64,000 nucleotides of DNA from an uncultured Lachnospiraceae bacterium (GTDB lineage: Bacteria > Bacillota > Clostridia > Lachnospirales > Lachnospiraceae), in contig CANQEL010000001.1 of the NCBI GenBank assembly GCA_947594855.1, positions 248,001 to 312,000 of the forward strand. Direction: 5' to 3'. Below, one piece after another: positions 17,809 through 24,651 of the stretch (positions are counted from its first letter, which is position 1; the number at the start of each line of letters is the position of its first letter). The translations under genes were made by a program, and so were the position numbers. The notes beneath the pieces are model-generated. The model was not told the DNA's origin. It saw only the letters and a program-made list of their open reading frames with translations, and made no database searches.

Positions 17809-18462
17809 TCAGCACTCGGAAGCTTCTTCAATTACACACTCAAGCTTACTTACCGAAACTTCATATGCTACTCTCTTTTCAACCTCGTCCTCACTAATTT
17901 TTTTCTGGTACTCACGACTCTGAATACGGCCCCATATCTGTACATGGCTTCCTACCTCAAGGGTTTCTGCATATCTTGCATTCCTTCCCCAGCATATACA
18001 CGGTATATAATCCGATTTGCCATACGGTCTGTTTACCGCAAGAAGCACATCCGCTATTTCCCTTCCAAGCGGCGTCTTTCTATAGATTGGCGGCTTACAT
18101 ATATAACCGTCAAGGAATATCTGGTTAGGTTTCTGGAATTCAGTATCATCCTCTGAAACCTCAACGACATTCACTTCCCTTACAAATACTGACAACACAA
18201 GCCTGTTCTTGGTCTCCTCATGACGGTTATATGACCTGAACTGACCTGTAGCCTCCAGGAAACATCCCCTGTAATCCTGTTTGGTATCAATAAGCCTTTC
18301 GGATATCATCAGCGGAATAACATCATACGCATCGCTAAGTCTGGGAACCGAAAGCTCAAGTATGTAAAAGCCCTCTCCGTAAACCTCATGACTAAATACA
18401 AACTCACTTACCACTTCACCTGAAATAACTACCTGATTATTAGTAAAAACTTTATCTGGCAT
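17809..18462 (-). CDS. SSB-like protein with two OB-fold halves
   Basis: 217 aa from MPDKVFTNNQ. Two segments look like OB strands of single-stranded DNA-binding proteins. Residues about 8-105 include NNQVVISGEVVSEF and GQFRSYNRH; about 120-210 include NQIFLDGYICKPPIYRKTP, IADVLLAVNRPYG, IPCICWGRNARYA and VQIWGRIQSREY. The second half is close to canonical SSB/PriB. There is no long acidic SSB tail; it ends with ECVIEEASEC. Genes of this type are commonly annotated as SSB in Lachnospiraceae. The start at 18462 has GGGAG nine bases upstream; the ATG 28 codons earlier lies inside the promoter. It is probably a regulated second ssDNA-binding protein, not the main ssb of the rpsF operon. Confidence 0.8.
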   Translation of the reverse strand: MPDKVFTNNQVVISGEVVSEFVFSHEVYGEGFYILELSVPRLSDAYDVIPLMISERLIDTKQDYRGCFLEATGQFRSYNRHEETKNRLVLSVFVREVNVVEVSEDDTEFQKPNQIFLDGYICKPPIYRKTPLGREIADVLLAVNRPYGKSDYIPCICWGRNARYAETLEVGSHVQIWGRIQSREYQKKISEDEVEKRVAYEVSVSKLECVIEEASEC

Positions 18463-18513
18463 AAATCCAAACTCCCTTCTTCTAAAAAATGTACTTTTAA
18501 TATGATATACTGT

Positions 18514-18557
18514 ATTATATTCCAAATTTTGGAATTTGTAAACCATATTTTGGAAAT
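18514..18557 (-). promoter_or_regulatory. Strong promoter with palindromic operator in spacer
   Basis: Minus strand: -35 TTTACA (18537-18542), 17-bp spacer, consensus -10 TATAAT (18514-18519). A perfect inverted repeat ATTCCAAA-N-TTTGGAAT (18519-18535) fills the spacer and edges the -10. A third half-site (ATTTTGGAA on the plus strand, 18547-18555) repeats the one at 18526-18534 with a 21-bp period, two helical turns, upstream of -35. This looks like a repressor operator for the SSB-like gene. Confidence 0.7.
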
Positions 18558-18578
18558 TATTTGTCTCAAGTTTCTTTT

Positions 18579-19271
18579 TTAATACTCCCTGATAATAGCA
18601 TTTAACAATTTTACGGAATTTTGTATAGCCCTTTTTTCAAATGTCGGATAGTCAACGTGCGCAGAATCGTCAGCTTTATCTGATATTGCCCTTACAATAA
18701 GAAACGGTATATTGTTAAGATATGCAGCCTGTGCAATTGCCGCTCCTTCCATTTCCGTACATAATCCTCCAAATCTGCCATGTATTTTTTCTTTTGTCTG
18801 TCCGTCCGAAATAAACTGATCTCCACTGACAACTCGTCCGCAAAATACATTTATATCCGTACAAACCTCCCTGCAGCATTTCTCCGCAAGCATAATGAGC
18901 TTTTTATCCGCTTCAAATGAAAACGTATCCATCCGGGGTATCTGTCCGGGTTCATATCCAAATGCCTCTGCATCCATATCATGCTGTAATGCATCTTCAG
19001 AAAGCACTATATCCCCAATATCTATACGTGCATCCAAAGAACCTGCTATACCTGTATTTATAATTGCATCCACTTCAAATACATCAGCAAGTATCTGTGC
19101 ACATATTGCCGCATTAACCTTACCTATTCCTGATTTTACTACCACCGCCTTTTTTCCATTAATATATCCGCTTACAAACTCCATTGAGGCTCTTTTATAT
19201 ATATGAACCTCTTTCATCGAAGTTTTTATCTGCGCAACTTCTTCGTCCATTGCTCCGATTATTCCAATCAT
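18579..19271 (-). CDS. mtnN: 5'-methylthioadenosine/S-adenosylhomocysteine nucleosidase
   Basis: 230 aa. MIGIIGAMDEEVAQIK is the family N-terminus with the catalytic acid region. INTGIAGSLD, CTEMEGAAIAQ (purine/ribose binding) and VRAISDKADDSA with the catalytic Asp are present. It cleaves MTA and SAH to adenine plus the thio-sugars. It is followed upstream by apt (18 bp gap), which recycles adenine, and a histidine phosphatase, giving an adenine-salvage operon. GGAGAGAG precedes the ATG. Confidence 0.95.
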   Translation of the reverse strand: MIGIIGAMDEEVAQIKTSMKEVHIYKRASMEFVSGYINGKKAVVVKSGIGKVNAAICAQILADVFEVDAIINTGIAGSLDARIDIGDIVLSEDALQHDMDAEAFGYEPGQIPRMDTFSFEADKKLIMLAEKCCREVCTDINVFCGRVVSGDQFISDGQTKEKIHGRFGGLCTEMEGAAIAQAAYLNNIPFLIVRAISDKADDSAHVDYPTFEKRAIQNSVKLLNAIIREY

Positions 19272-19289
19272 TTATCTCTCTCCACTATA

Positions 19290-19814
19290 TTATTTACCTT
19301 CATAAGCTACTACGGATTCAACATCATAACCTTTAAGCCTGTCTCTACCGTTTAAACCGCAAAGTTCCATAAGAAATACAATCTTTACAACAATTCCGCC
19401 AAGGCTTTCAATCATCTTTACTATGGCTTCTATTGTTCCGCCCGTGGCAATCAAATCATCCACAATCACAACCCGCTGGCCCGGTTTAATAGAATCCTTA
19501 TGCATTTCAACAACTGCCGTTCCATATTCAAGGTCATATTCAGCTTCTATGGTTTCACACGGAAGTTTTCCCTTCTTCCTTACCATGACAAAACCTTTGT
19601 TAAGCTCATAAGCTACAGGCATACCAAATACAAATCCTCTTGACTCAGGTCCTACAACCACATCAAAATCAGTGCCATCAAGAATCTCAAGTATGCTGTC
19701 AATCGCCACTTTCAGACCTTCCGCATCCTGCAGTACACTTGTAATGTCCCTGAATATTATTCCTTCTTCCGGAAAATCAGGTATACTTCTTACATATTTT
19801 TCAACTTCTCCCAT
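19290..19814 (-). CDS. apt: Adenine phosphoribosyltransferase
   Basis: 174 aa, the usual length. It makes AMP from adenine and PRPP. EKYVRSIPDFPEEGIIFRDI is the family N-terminus, VVGPESRGFVFG a substrate loop, VRKKGKLPCETIEAEY the flexible loop, and VVIVDDLIATGGT (about residues 117-129) the PRPP-binding motif. The start at 19814 (MGEVEKY) has AAAGGAGG upstream; an ATG 13 codons earlier overlaps the preceding gene and lacks a site. It likely works with MtnN, whose product adenine is its substrate. Confidence 0.96.
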   Translation of the reverse strand: MGEVEKYVRSIPDFPEEGIIFRDITSVLQDAEGLKVAIDSILEILDGTDFDVVVGPESRGFVFGMPVAYELNKGFVMVRKKGKLPCETIEAEYDLEYGTAVVEMHKDSIKPGQRVVIVDDLIATGGTIEAIVKMIESLGGIVVKIVFLMELCGLNGRDRLKGYDVESVVAYEGK

Positions 19815-19827
19815 AATACTTCCTCCT

Positions 19828-20436
19828 TTAGTTAAATCTATGACTTTCTTCAATAATCTTTACATTTCCGTTACCGGCTTCAATAATTGAGCAGCCGCAG
19901 TTATCAGGCACTCCGTTTTTCCAGAAATCTTTATCAGGAGTGTTTTTAATGTATGAAAGCATGGCGCTTATCGCCGCCCCGTGCGAGCAAACAAGTACGT
20001 TCATGCCGCGGGTTCCATTTCTTTCTGCCATCCTGCTTATAAATTTCCCTACCCTTTTTTTTAATGACGATATTGCCTCACCGCCTGAAGACGGTATATA
20101 GCTATCCGGATGATGGAAAAAATTATATATATTCCTATCCGCATCCACGTCATATGCCTTATATACTTTACCTTCAATATCTCCAAATGGTATTTCAATA
20201 ATATCTTTTTCTATATTAACCGGTATATCTCTGTCCGCCCTTATAATATCCGCCGTCTCATATGCACGCACAAGCGGACTTGTGTATATCTCGGCAAATT
20301 CTATATCTTTAAGGGCATCCCTTGCAATACATGCCATTCTTCTTCCTTCATCATTTAATGGGATATCAGTCCAGCCCTGAAGTTTTTTTTCAACATTCCA
20401 CTGTGTCTGCCCATGCCTGATTATGTACATTATCAT
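19828..20436 (-). CDS. Histidine phosphatase family protein (phosphoglycerate-mutase-like)
   Basis: 202 aa. The catalytic RHG motif is IIRHGQTQWNVEKKLQG (about 5-21). SPLVRAYETADII carries a second active-site Arg, EIPFGDIEGK the catalytic Glu, and VLVCSHGAAISAML the second His. The superfamily covers cofactor-dependent mutase-like enzymes, CobC and broad phosphatases; substrate cannot be told from sequence. It is the first gene of the apt-mtnN group, 13 bp before apt, with promoters upstream at 20527-20555 and 20630-20658. Confidence 0.88.
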   Translation of the reverse strand: MIMYIIRHGQTQWNVEKKLQGWTDIPLNDEGRRMACIARDALKDIEFAEIYTSPLVRAYETADIIRADRDIPVNIEKDIIEIPFGDIEGKVYKAYDVDADRNIYNFFHHPDSYIPSSGGEAISSLKKRVGKFISRMAERNGTRGMNVLVCSHGAAISAMLSYIKNTPDKDFWKNGVPDNCGCSIIEAGNGNVKIIEESHRFN

Positions 20437-20526
20437 ATTTCATACCCTGCTTTTATATATTTTTATAATCCCACTCACAAAACATTAAATCACGCTTTCT
20501 GCAGTTTAATCTTTTCAATTAATTAT

Positions 20527-20555
20527 AGTATACTAAAAATTTTTTTAATTATCAA
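20527..20555 (-). promoter_or_regulatory. Promoter of the histidine phosphatase-apt-mtnN operon
   Basis: Minus strand: TTGATA (20550-20555), 17-bp AT-rich spacer, TATACT (20527-20532), about 90 bp upstream of the first ATG. Confidence 0.65.
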
Positions 20556-20571
20556 CTTTACAAGATAACAA

Positions 20572-20607
20572 TTAAAGACACTGCGAATTATTACAATTAT
20601 TCTTCAT
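20572..20607 (-). CDS. Possible 11-codon ORF with two cysteines
   Basis: Minus-strand ATG at 20607 encodes MKNNCNNSQCL then stop. It starts about 16 bp after the expected start site of the 20630-20658 promoter, with a weak GGCGG in front, and ends just before the second promoter. It may be a leader peptide or chance; there is no homology evidence. Confidence 0.2.
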   Translation of the reverse strand: MKNNCNNSQCL

Positions 20608-20629
20608 AACCGCCGATATTCTTTCTTTT

Positions 20630-20658
20630 ATTATATTACATAAACTCTTGTATGACAA
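20630..20658 (-). promoter_or_regulatory. Upstream tandem promoter, minus strand
   Basis: TTGTCA (20653-20658), 17-bp spacer, perfect TATAAT (20630-20635). It would start RNA near 20623 and read through the 11-codon ORF and the second promoter into the histidine phosphatase operon. Confidence 0.65.
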
Positions 20659-20698
20659 GTATTATTTTGCGTTTTCATGTATTATTTCGCAGGTAATT

Positions 20699-20845
20699 AA
20701 CCTAAAGCCCCTCGCCCATATCCGTCAATAAGACCTTGTGCCTCCGCCGGTACTTATTTGCGACACAGGAGCAAATTATGTACCGCTGTGTGAGGCGCAG
20801 AGTGAGAACGTGTCTTATGACGGATACGGGCACAGGCTTTAGGTT
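20699..20845. repeat. 147-nt rod-like imperfect inverted repeat, function unknown
   Basis: The ends AACCTAAAGCC (20699-20709) and GGCTTTAGGTT (20835-20845) are perfect 11-bp inverted repeats. Inside, ATATCCGTCAATAAGAC pairs imperfectly with GTCTTATGACGGATAC, TGCCTCCGCCGGTAC pairs imperfectly with GTACCGCTGTGTGAGGCGCA, and ATTTGC/GCAAAT (20756-20775) closes a 9-nt apical loop. An asymmetric bulge (about 20801-20811) interrupts the rod. There is no T-run on either side, so it is not a simple terminator. It could be a structured RNA, a mobile palindromic element, or a protein-binding site. Confidence 0.65.
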
Positions 20846-20885
20846 CAATATCCGCAATATAGTTCAATATCTTCAATAATAATCC

Positions 20886-20914
20886 TTGAAATTTCTCACC
20901 TACGGGTCTATAAT
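20886..20914 (+). promoter_or_regulatory. Sigma-A promoter of typA
   Basis: TTGAAA (20886-20891), 17-bp spacer, perfect TATAAT (20909-20914), about 50 bp upstream of the typA ATG. It lies downstream of the 147-nt inverted repeat, so that element is not in the typA leader. Confidence 0.8.
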
Positions 20915-20964
20915 GAATAATTGTGTTGTCAAAATACAAATATTTACTCTGGAGTGAGAAACTA

Positions 20965-22794
20965 ATGCTTAAAACAAGAGATGATATAAGAAATATAGCA
21001 ATTATTGCACATGTAGACCACGGCAAAACTACACTGGTAGATGAGCTGCTTAAACAAAGCGGCGTATTCCGCGCAGGACAGCAGGTACAAAAACGTGTCA
21101 TGGACTCAGGAGATTTGGAGCGTGAGCGAGGAATTACAATTCTTTCAAAAAATACTGCCGTTTTTTATGACAATATCAAAATAAACATAATTGATACACC
21201 GGGACACGCTGATTTCGGCGGCGAGGTAGAGCGCGTGCTTAAAATGGTAAATGGAGTTGTACTTGTGGTAGACGCATATGAAGGCGTTATGCCGCAGACG
21301 AAATTCGTATTAAAGAAAGCTTTGGAGCTTTCGCTTCCGGTAATAGTATGTATAAATAAAATTGACAGGCCTGATGCGCGTCCTGATGAAGTTGTGGATG
21401 AAGTACTCGAATTATTTATCGACCTTGAAGCTGACGAGGCACAGCTTGACTGCCCGTTTATATTTACATCGGCAAAAGGCGGTTATGCATCTGCAGATTA
21501 TAACAGTCCCAAAGATGATATGACCGACTTATTCAGGGCAATCATTGATTATATACCGGCTCCCTGCGGAGACCCTGATTCCGGAACACAGATACTTATA
21601 AGCACTATTGACTACAATGATTATGTAGGCCGTATCGGAATTGGTAAAGTAGACAACGGCACCATTCATGTAAATCAGGAAGCAGTCATTACAAACGCAC
21701 ATGATTCTACAAAGATGGAACGAGTAAAAATAAGTAAATTATATGAATTTGACGGTCTTAAACGTCTTGAAGTAAATGAAGCAACAATAGGCTCTATAGT
21801 TGCCATATCAGGTATAGCCGACCTTCATATCGGAGATACAATATGCTCTCCCGACTCTCCTGAGCCTATACCTTTCCAGAAAATTTCCGAGCCTACGATA
21901 TCAATGGATTTCATAGTTAACGACAGTCCGTTTGCAGGTCAGGAAGGAAAATATGTCACTTCAAGGCATCTGCGTGACAGGCTTTTCAGAATGTTGAATA
22001 CAGACGTAAGTTTACGTGTTGAAGAGACTGATTCTACAGAAGTATTCAAAGTATCCGGCCGCGGTGAACTGCATCTGTCGGTACTGATTGAAAATATGCG
22101 CAGGGAAGGCTATGAATTCGCAGTAAGCAAAGCCGAAGTATTATACAAAAAAGATGAAAAGGGCAAACTTCTTGAGCCTGTAGAAAGAGCCTATATCGAC
22201 ATACCGGATGAATTTCAGGGCTCAGTAATCGAAAAATTAAGCACCAGAAAAGGTGAACTTCAGCAGATGACTCCTCTGGGCGCAGGATATACAAGGCTTG
22301 AATTTCTCATACCTTCACGCGGTCTTATCGGATACCGCGGCGAATTTCTTACTGATACCAAAGGAAATGGCGTCATAAATACAATATTTGAAGATTATAT
22401 GCCGTACAAAGGCGATATCACATACCGGAAATTCGGTTCTCTCATAGCTTTTGAAACCGGCGAGGCAATTACATACGGCCTTTTTAACGCGCAGGAACGC
22501 GGCACTCTGTTCATAGGTCCCGGCGAAAAAGTATATGGCGGAATGATAGTAGGTGAAAATGCCAAGACTGATGATATTGAAGTAAACGTATGTAAGAAAA
22601 AACAGCTTACCAATACGAGAGCTTCAGGTTCAGACGACGCCTTAAAGCTTACGCCTCCTAAAAAGCTGAGCCTGGAACAGGCGCTTGATTATATTGATAC
22701 GGATGAACTTCTGGAAGTAACCCCTTCCTCGCTCCGTATAAGAAAAAAGATACTGGATCCTACTTTACGTTTTAGAGCAAAGAAAAATAAATAG
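20965..22794 (+). CDS. typA: Ribosome-associated GTPase TypA/BipA
   Basis: 609 aa translational GTPase. Switch and nucleotide motifs are clear: AHVDHGKTTLVDELL (G1), RGITILSKN (G2), DTPGHADFGGE (G3), NKIDRP (G4) and TSAKGG (G5). Domains II, III and V and the TypA-specific C-terminus follow: SRGLIGYRGEFLTDTKG and NVCKKKQLTNTRASGSDD. TypA helps 50S assembly and growth under stress. The start at 20965 (MLKTRDDIRN) has GGAGTGAG upstream. The last 23 bp overlap the convergent sugar transferase gene, with no terminator between. Confidence 0.97.
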   Translation: MLKTRDDIRNIAIIAHVDHGKTTLVDELLKQSGVFRAGQQVQKRVMDSGDLERERGITILSKNTAVFYDNIKINIIDTPGHADFGGEVERVLKMVNGVVLVVDAYEGVMPQTKFVLKKALELSLPVIVCINKIDRPDARPDEVVDEVLELFIDLEADEAQLDCPFIFTSAKGGYASADYNSPKDDMTDLFRAIIDYIPAPCGDPDSGTQILISTIDYNDYVGRIGIGKVDNGTIHVNQEAVITNAHDSTKMERVKISKLYEFDGLKRLEVNEATIGSIVAISGIADLHIGDTICSPDSPEPIPFQKISEPTISMDFIVNDSPFAGQEGKYVTSRHLRDRLFRMLNTDVSLRVEETDSTEVFKVSGRGELHLSVLIENMRREGYEFAVSKAEVLYKKDEKGKLLEPVERAYIDIPDEFQGSVIEKLSTRKGELQQMTPLGAGYTRLEFLIPSRGLIGYRGEFLTDTKGNGVINTIFEDYMPYKGDITYRKFGSLIAFETGEAITYGLFNAQERGTLFIGPGEKVYGGMIVGENAKTDDIEVNVCKKKQLTNTRASGSDDALKLTPPKKLSLEQALDYIDTDELLEVTPSSLRIRKKILDPTLRFRAKKNK

Positions 22795-23458
22795 TTTTAA
22801 CCATCGTAATTATATCGTTTACGCAGCTGAATTTTTTAAGACTTCTAAGATTATACCTCATTTTTGCAGGAAGTATTTCTTTAATATATACCTTATCGGC
22901 ATCAGAAGCATTGGAAAGAAGCTCTGCTTCGTCTTTGTATTTAATACTTGCTTCTGATGTTATGCCTGCGGGCATAAGAAGGGTTGCCATCATTTCAGGC
23001 GAATAGCATTCTACATATTTTCTTACTTCAGGCCTCGTTCCGACAAAACTCATTTCTCCTTTAAGCACGTTTATAAGCTGGGGGAGTTCATCGAGCCTGT
23101 ATTTTCTTAATACCCTTCCTATTTTAGTAACTCGCATATCATCTGATACAGTTACCTTTGTACCAAGCTTTTCGGCATCTGACACCATGCTCCTGAATTT
23201 GTATATTGTAAAATCCCTGTCAAATGAAGTAACTCTGTCCTGCTTAAATATTACCTTTCCATTAGAATCCCTTTTTATAAGCACCGCTATAATTATAAAA
23301 ACAGGCGCAAGCAGTATAAGCAGCAATGCAGACATTACAATATCAAAAAGCCTTTTTAATTCAAGACTTCTTCTCTTCTTTACCAAAATATCATAGTATC
23401 TGCGCACTCTTTCATTTCTCATGCTTTCAGGGAGTTCCTCCCACTTTGGCATAATCAT
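22772..23458 (-). CDS. Initiating sugar-phosphate transferase (WbaP/PglC/EpsL family)
   Basis: 228 aa bacterial sugar transferase (PF02397). After a basic N-terminus there is one hydrophobic re-entrant helix (about residues 45-65). The catalytic core follows with KVIFKQDRVTSFDRDF, TIYKFRSM, RLDELPQLINVLKGEMSFVG and TRPEVRKYV, family signatures. It would move a phosphosugar from a UDP-sugar to undecaprenyl phosphate at the inner membrane face, priming polymer synthesis. It overlaps the aminotransferase gene in ATGA. With the two upstream genes it forms an EpsC-EpsN-EpsL-like trio, so the sugar is probably an aminated deoxyhexose. Confidence 0.92.
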   Translation of the reverse strand: MIMPKWEELPESMRNERVRRYYDILVKKRRSLELKRLFDIVMSALLLILLAPVFIIIAVLIKRDSNGKVIFKQDRVTSFDRDFTIYKFRSMVSDAEKLGTKVTVSDDMRVTKIGRVLRKYRLDELPQLINVLKGEMSFVGTRPEVRKYVECYSPEMMATLLMPAGITSEASIKYKDEAELLSNASDADKVYIKEILPAKMRYNLRSLKKFSCVNDIITMVKTIYFSLL

Positions 23459-24651
23459 ACATATATCTCCTTAAAATTACTTATAATATAGCTTACCTGC
23501 TCGTCAGTAAGTTTTGTATGGAGCGGAAGCGTAACCTCGTTCTGGTATACTTCCATTGCATTAGGGTAATCTTCAGGTTTAAATCCAAGCTTTCTATATG
23601 CGCTAAGCATTGGAAGAGGTTTGTAATGTACATTAAGCGATATTCCTTTTTCCGCCATTGACACAATAAACCGGTTACAGTAATCCCTGTCTTTTCCATT
23701 AAGCCTTACCGGATAAAGATGCATGCTTGACATACGGTCATCCTGTATATGATTAAGAATCTGTACGTCGGTATCAGCCAGCCCTTCATTGTACTGAAGA
23801 ACTATACTTTTTCTTCTTTTGAGAAGCTCTTCATACCTTTTAATCTGGCCCAGTCCTATTGCGGCCATTATATCAGTCATATTGCATTTATAATATGCGC
23901 CCTCTATATCATATTCCCAGCTTCCAAGCCTTGTTTTTGCAAAGGCATCCTTAGACTGTCCGTGAAGAGACAGAAGCTGATACTGTCTGTACAATTCTTC
24001 GTTGTCCAGACCGGGTCTGTCCTTCCATACCACTGCCCCGCCTTCTGCCGTAGTAAAATTTTTTACGGCATGAAAAGAAAAAGAGGTAAAATCAGCTACT
24101 TCACCACTCTTTTTTCCATGGTAGGAAGCCCCAAGCCCATGTGCGGAATCTGCCAATACAATTACTCTGTCAAACAGTTTCTGCATATCGGTTTTTGGTG
24201 TATATAAATGCTTTTTTTCCTCAAGTACGGCAAATATTTTATCATAATCACACATCATTCCTGCTATATCTACAGGAATAATTACTTTAGTCTTATCCGT
24301 AACAGCCTCTGCAATTTTATCATAATCAATCTCATAGGAATCCTTACCGGTATCAACAAGAACCGGCGTTGCCCCTACATGGCATATTACACTGCATGTT
24401 GCAGTATATGTGTATGCTGACGTAATAACCTCGTCTCCTGCCCCGACTCCAAGCGCACGCAATGTCATTTCCATACATGATGTTGCTGAATTAAGGCATA
24501 CGCATTTACTGGTATTGCAGTACTGTGCAAGCTTTCTCTCAAGCTGCTTTGTACGTGGTCCAGTCGTAATCCACCCGCTTTTCAGGGCGCTTACCACCTC
24601 ATTTATTTCATCATCACCTATATCAGGCGGTGAAAATTCTATTTTTTCCAT
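23455..24651 (-). CDS. DegT/DnrJ/EryC1 sugar aminotransferase (PglE/EpsN-like)
   Basis: 398 aa PLP enzyme. DIGDDEINEVVSALKSGWIT is the family N-terminus. TSAYTYTATCSVICHVGATP, the pyridine-contacting LADSAHGLGA (about 165-185) and SFHAVKNFTTAEGG with the PLP Lys (about 195) are present. The family aminates 4-keto or 3-keto nucleotide sugars. The start at 24651 (MEKIEFSPPD) has GGAGG upstream; its first bases overlap the end of the dehydratase gene by 13 bp. It probably uses the 4-keto product of that dehydratase. Confidence 0.92.
   Translation of the reverse strand: MEKIEFSPPDIGDDEINEVVSALKSGWITTGPRTKQLERKLAQYCNTSKCVCLNSATSCMEMTLRALGVGAGDEVITSAYTYTATCSVICHVGATPVLVDTGKDSYEIDYDKIAEAVTDKTKVIIPVDIAGMMCDYDKIFAVLEEKKHLYTPKTDMQKLFDRVIVLADSAHGLGASYHGKKSGEVADFTSFSFHAVKNFTTAEGGAVVWKDRPGLDNEELYRQYQLLSLHGQSKDAFAKTRLGSWEYDIEGAYYKCNMTDIMAAIGLGQIKRYEELLKRRKSIVLQYNEGLADTDVQILNHIQDDRMSSMHLYPVRLNGKDRDYCNRFIVSMAEKGISLNVHYKPLPMLSAYRKLGFKPEDYPNAMEVYQNEVTLPLHTKLTDEQVSYIISNFKEIYV

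Noticed and set aside
20754..21101. 115-aa minus-strand frame
   Set aside because: It runs antisense through the start of typA and the inverted repeat, with no ribosome site or family-like sequence.
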